A stretch of DNA of 5,978 nt from Bacteroidia bacterium (lineage in GTDB: Bacteria; Bacteroidota; Bacteroidia; Bacteroidales; UBA12481), in NCBI GenBank assembly GCA_026391235.1, contig JAPLDV010000045.1, positions 1-5,978 on the forward strand, written 5' to 3'. Position 1 is the first letter of the stretch, and every line of letters begins with the position of its first letter. The notes under the pieces were generated by a model that was not told where the DNA came from, did no database searches, and was given only the letters and a program-made list of their open reading frames with translations. The translations under genes were made by a program, and so were the position numbers. Shown here piece by piece: positions 5,011-5,978 of this stretch.

Positions 5011-5978
5011 TATTTTCTAAACTCTTTCCATATTTGTTCGAACCACATTTCTTCTTTCGGGATCGGCCGGACCGGAACCCAACTTTTCTGAACATTCAGG
5101 TTCTCATCCAAGCTAATCTCCAGTATATTCTGATGTTGATCAATCGATGAATTTATACTTTCCGCGATAGCCTCCAGATAAACTGCATGTGTAAAACAAA
5201 GGTCGAAAACACGCAAGGCGGCCACCAGTTCAGCGGGTTCAACTGCCTTGAGCTTTGTATTCAGCCGGTGCCATAAATCCCAGGCATTTTTCACTTCTCG
5301 CGAAATGGTTTCAGGATTTCTCACCGGCCCGCCATGATCTGACATTCGCTGGTGAAGTTCAGAAAGGACGTCTTTGTAATGCAACGAGCCTTTGGCGGTA
5401 AGCATGCGTTCGAGTTGGACGCAAATATGCGTCCCTACATCGCCGGCTGCAGATGGCTGGACGCAAATATGCGTCCCTACACTGCCAACTGCCAACTGCC
5501 GACTGCCGACTATTTTCATCGCCGCCCGGATACCGCCCACCTGTCCTGAATTCAGGGCCGAGCCGCCGGGCCGGGTAGTGCCGTGTGATCCGTTCACCTC
5601 CCCGATCGGGAACAGGTTCCGGATATTGGATTCCCACCAGATGTCGCCCGTTAGTCCGCCATTGTTGTGCTGGGCGCAGACGGCAATTTCAAGTGGTTCA
5701 TGGGTAATATCGATGCCATGGCTTTTATACAGATCGATAGCCGGCTGGTTCAGGAGTCTTAATCGCTCTATCGGAGTTTCAGCCAGGGCTCCCGATTTTT
5801 CGAGATATTCACGGGCTTCGGGCATCAGTTTATCCAGGCTGAATCCTTCCGGATTGCGGGTAAAATCGATATAAACCTTTCTGCCTGAAGCCACTTCCCG
5901 CTGAACCAGGAGATCAATCATGGAAGAGCCAAAGTTTTCCACTTTTTCAGGATCGAAGGGCCATTGGTAACCTTTCAG
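5010..5978 (-). CDS. FAD-dependent oxidoreductase (fumarate reductase/succinate dehydrogenase flavoprotein-like), 3' part
   Basis: The frame is open to the right edge, so 322 C-terminal residues are visible and the N-terminal FAD-binding Rossmann motif lies outside. A GTG at 5940-5942 is internal, because the coding continues upstream as LKGYQWPFDPEKVENFGSSM. QHNNGG (fragment residues 103-108) and LFPIGEVNGSHGTTRPGG (122-139) correspond to the conserved C-terminal flavin-binding region of SdhA/FrdA-type flavoproteins, where GEV..HG..R.GG..L is typical. MSDHGGPVRN and the helical tail match the C-terminal helical domain. Residues at about 157-188 (VGSRQLAVGSVGTHICVQ and a second VGTHICVQ) come from repeats inserted in frame after the helix GQVGGIRAAMKI. 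Adjacent SDR, GH38 and Gfo/Idh/MocA genes suggest oxidation of a sugar- or acid-type substrate rather than the respiratory complex; no SdhB/SdhC partners are visible here. TAG stop at 5010-5012. Confidence 0.85.
   Translation of the reverse strand: MKGYQWPFDPEKVENFGSSMIDLLVQREVASGRKVYIDFTRNPEGFSLDKLMPEAREYLEKSGALAETPIERLRLLNQPAIDLYKSHGIDITHEPLEIAVCAQHNNGGLTGDIWWESNIRNLFPIGEVNGSHGTTRPGGSALNSGQVGGIRAAMKIVGSRQLAVGSVGTHICVQPSAAGDVGTHICVQLERMLTAKGSLHYKDVLSELHQRMSDHGGPVRNPETISREVKNAWDLWHRLNTKLKAVEPAELVAALRVFDLCFTHAVYLEAIAESINSSIDQHQNILEISLDENLNVQKSWVPVRPIPKEEMWFEQIWKEFRK
5417..5480 (-). repeat. Two tandem REP-like hairpins inside the flavoprotein gene
   Basis: Two identical copies, 5417-5438 and 5459-5480, lie 42 bp apart, which is 14 codons. 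On the minus strand each is GTAG followed by a palindrome, GGACGCATATTTGCGTCC, with a 6-7 bp stem. Each encodes VGTHICVQ in the flavoprotein frame. GTAG plus hairpin is the canonical REP layout. The identity of the two copies suggests recent duplication or insertion. Confidence 0.85.
5481..5512 (-). repeat. Heptamer tandem array (ACTGCCA) inside the flavoprotein gene
   Basis: The plus strand reads ACTGCCA, ACTGCCA, ACTGCCG, ACTGCCG and a partial ACTA, directly next to the second REP-like hairpin. On the minus strand it encodes VGSRQLAVGS. Seven-base units shift frame, so only certain copy numbers keep this gene open. The present number does. Confidence 0.88.

Noticed and set aside
5940..5942. 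GTG as the start of the flavoprotein gene
   Set aside because: The frame stays open upstream to the window edge with family-like sequence (GYQWPFDPEK), so the real start lies outside.

Overview
The window shows four protein genes, all on the minus strand. In transcription order (right to left) they are the 3' part of an FAD-dependent fumarate-reductase-like oxidoreductase (5010-5978, running off the right edge), a short-chain dehydrogenase/reductase (4046-4834), a GH38 alpha-mannosidase-like glycoside hydrolase (1656-4046) and a Gfo/Idh/MocA-family oxidoreductase (107-1249). The SDR stop and the GH38 start overlap, so those two are co-transcribed. The flavoprotein lies 175 bp upstream behind a repeat hairpin. 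The Gfo/Idh/MocA gene is separated from GH38 by about 400 bp of repeat-rich non-coding DNA and may have its own promoter. A hydrolase with three oxidoreductases suggests sugar or glycan catabolism in the cytoplasm; the substrate cannot be read from the sequence.

The organism is probably a member of Bacteroidota or a related environmental (FCB-type) bacterium. The reasons are intermediate base composition, weak or absent Shine-Dalgarno sequences, a possible TAnnTTTG promoter element, families familiar from Bacteroidota glycan loci, and many short tandem repeats. This is inference, and candidate phyla with similar repeat habits remain possible.

The notable part of the window is its repeat load. 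Six different short tandem arrays with periods of 7, 8 or 9 bp lie at 1-72, 84-125, 3450-3494, 4412-4483, 4951-5010 and 5481-5512. Five hairpins preceded by a GTTG/GTAG/GTAC tetranucleotide resemble REP sequences: two form a convergent pair at 1417-1573, one is in GH38 and two are tandem in the flavoprotein gene. A 333-bp element with 35-bp, 34/35-matching terminal inverted repeats spans 1325-1657. Three neighbouring genes carry such material as in-frame insertions in what look like surface loops. A fourth, Gfo/Idh/MocA, takes its last residues and stop codon from a heptamer array.

The GH38 protein also appears to lack about 60-80 residues of its N-terminal catalytic domain, between the first zinc-binding motif and the nucleophile motif, while staying in frame. 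No transposase, RNA gene or CRISPR array is visible.
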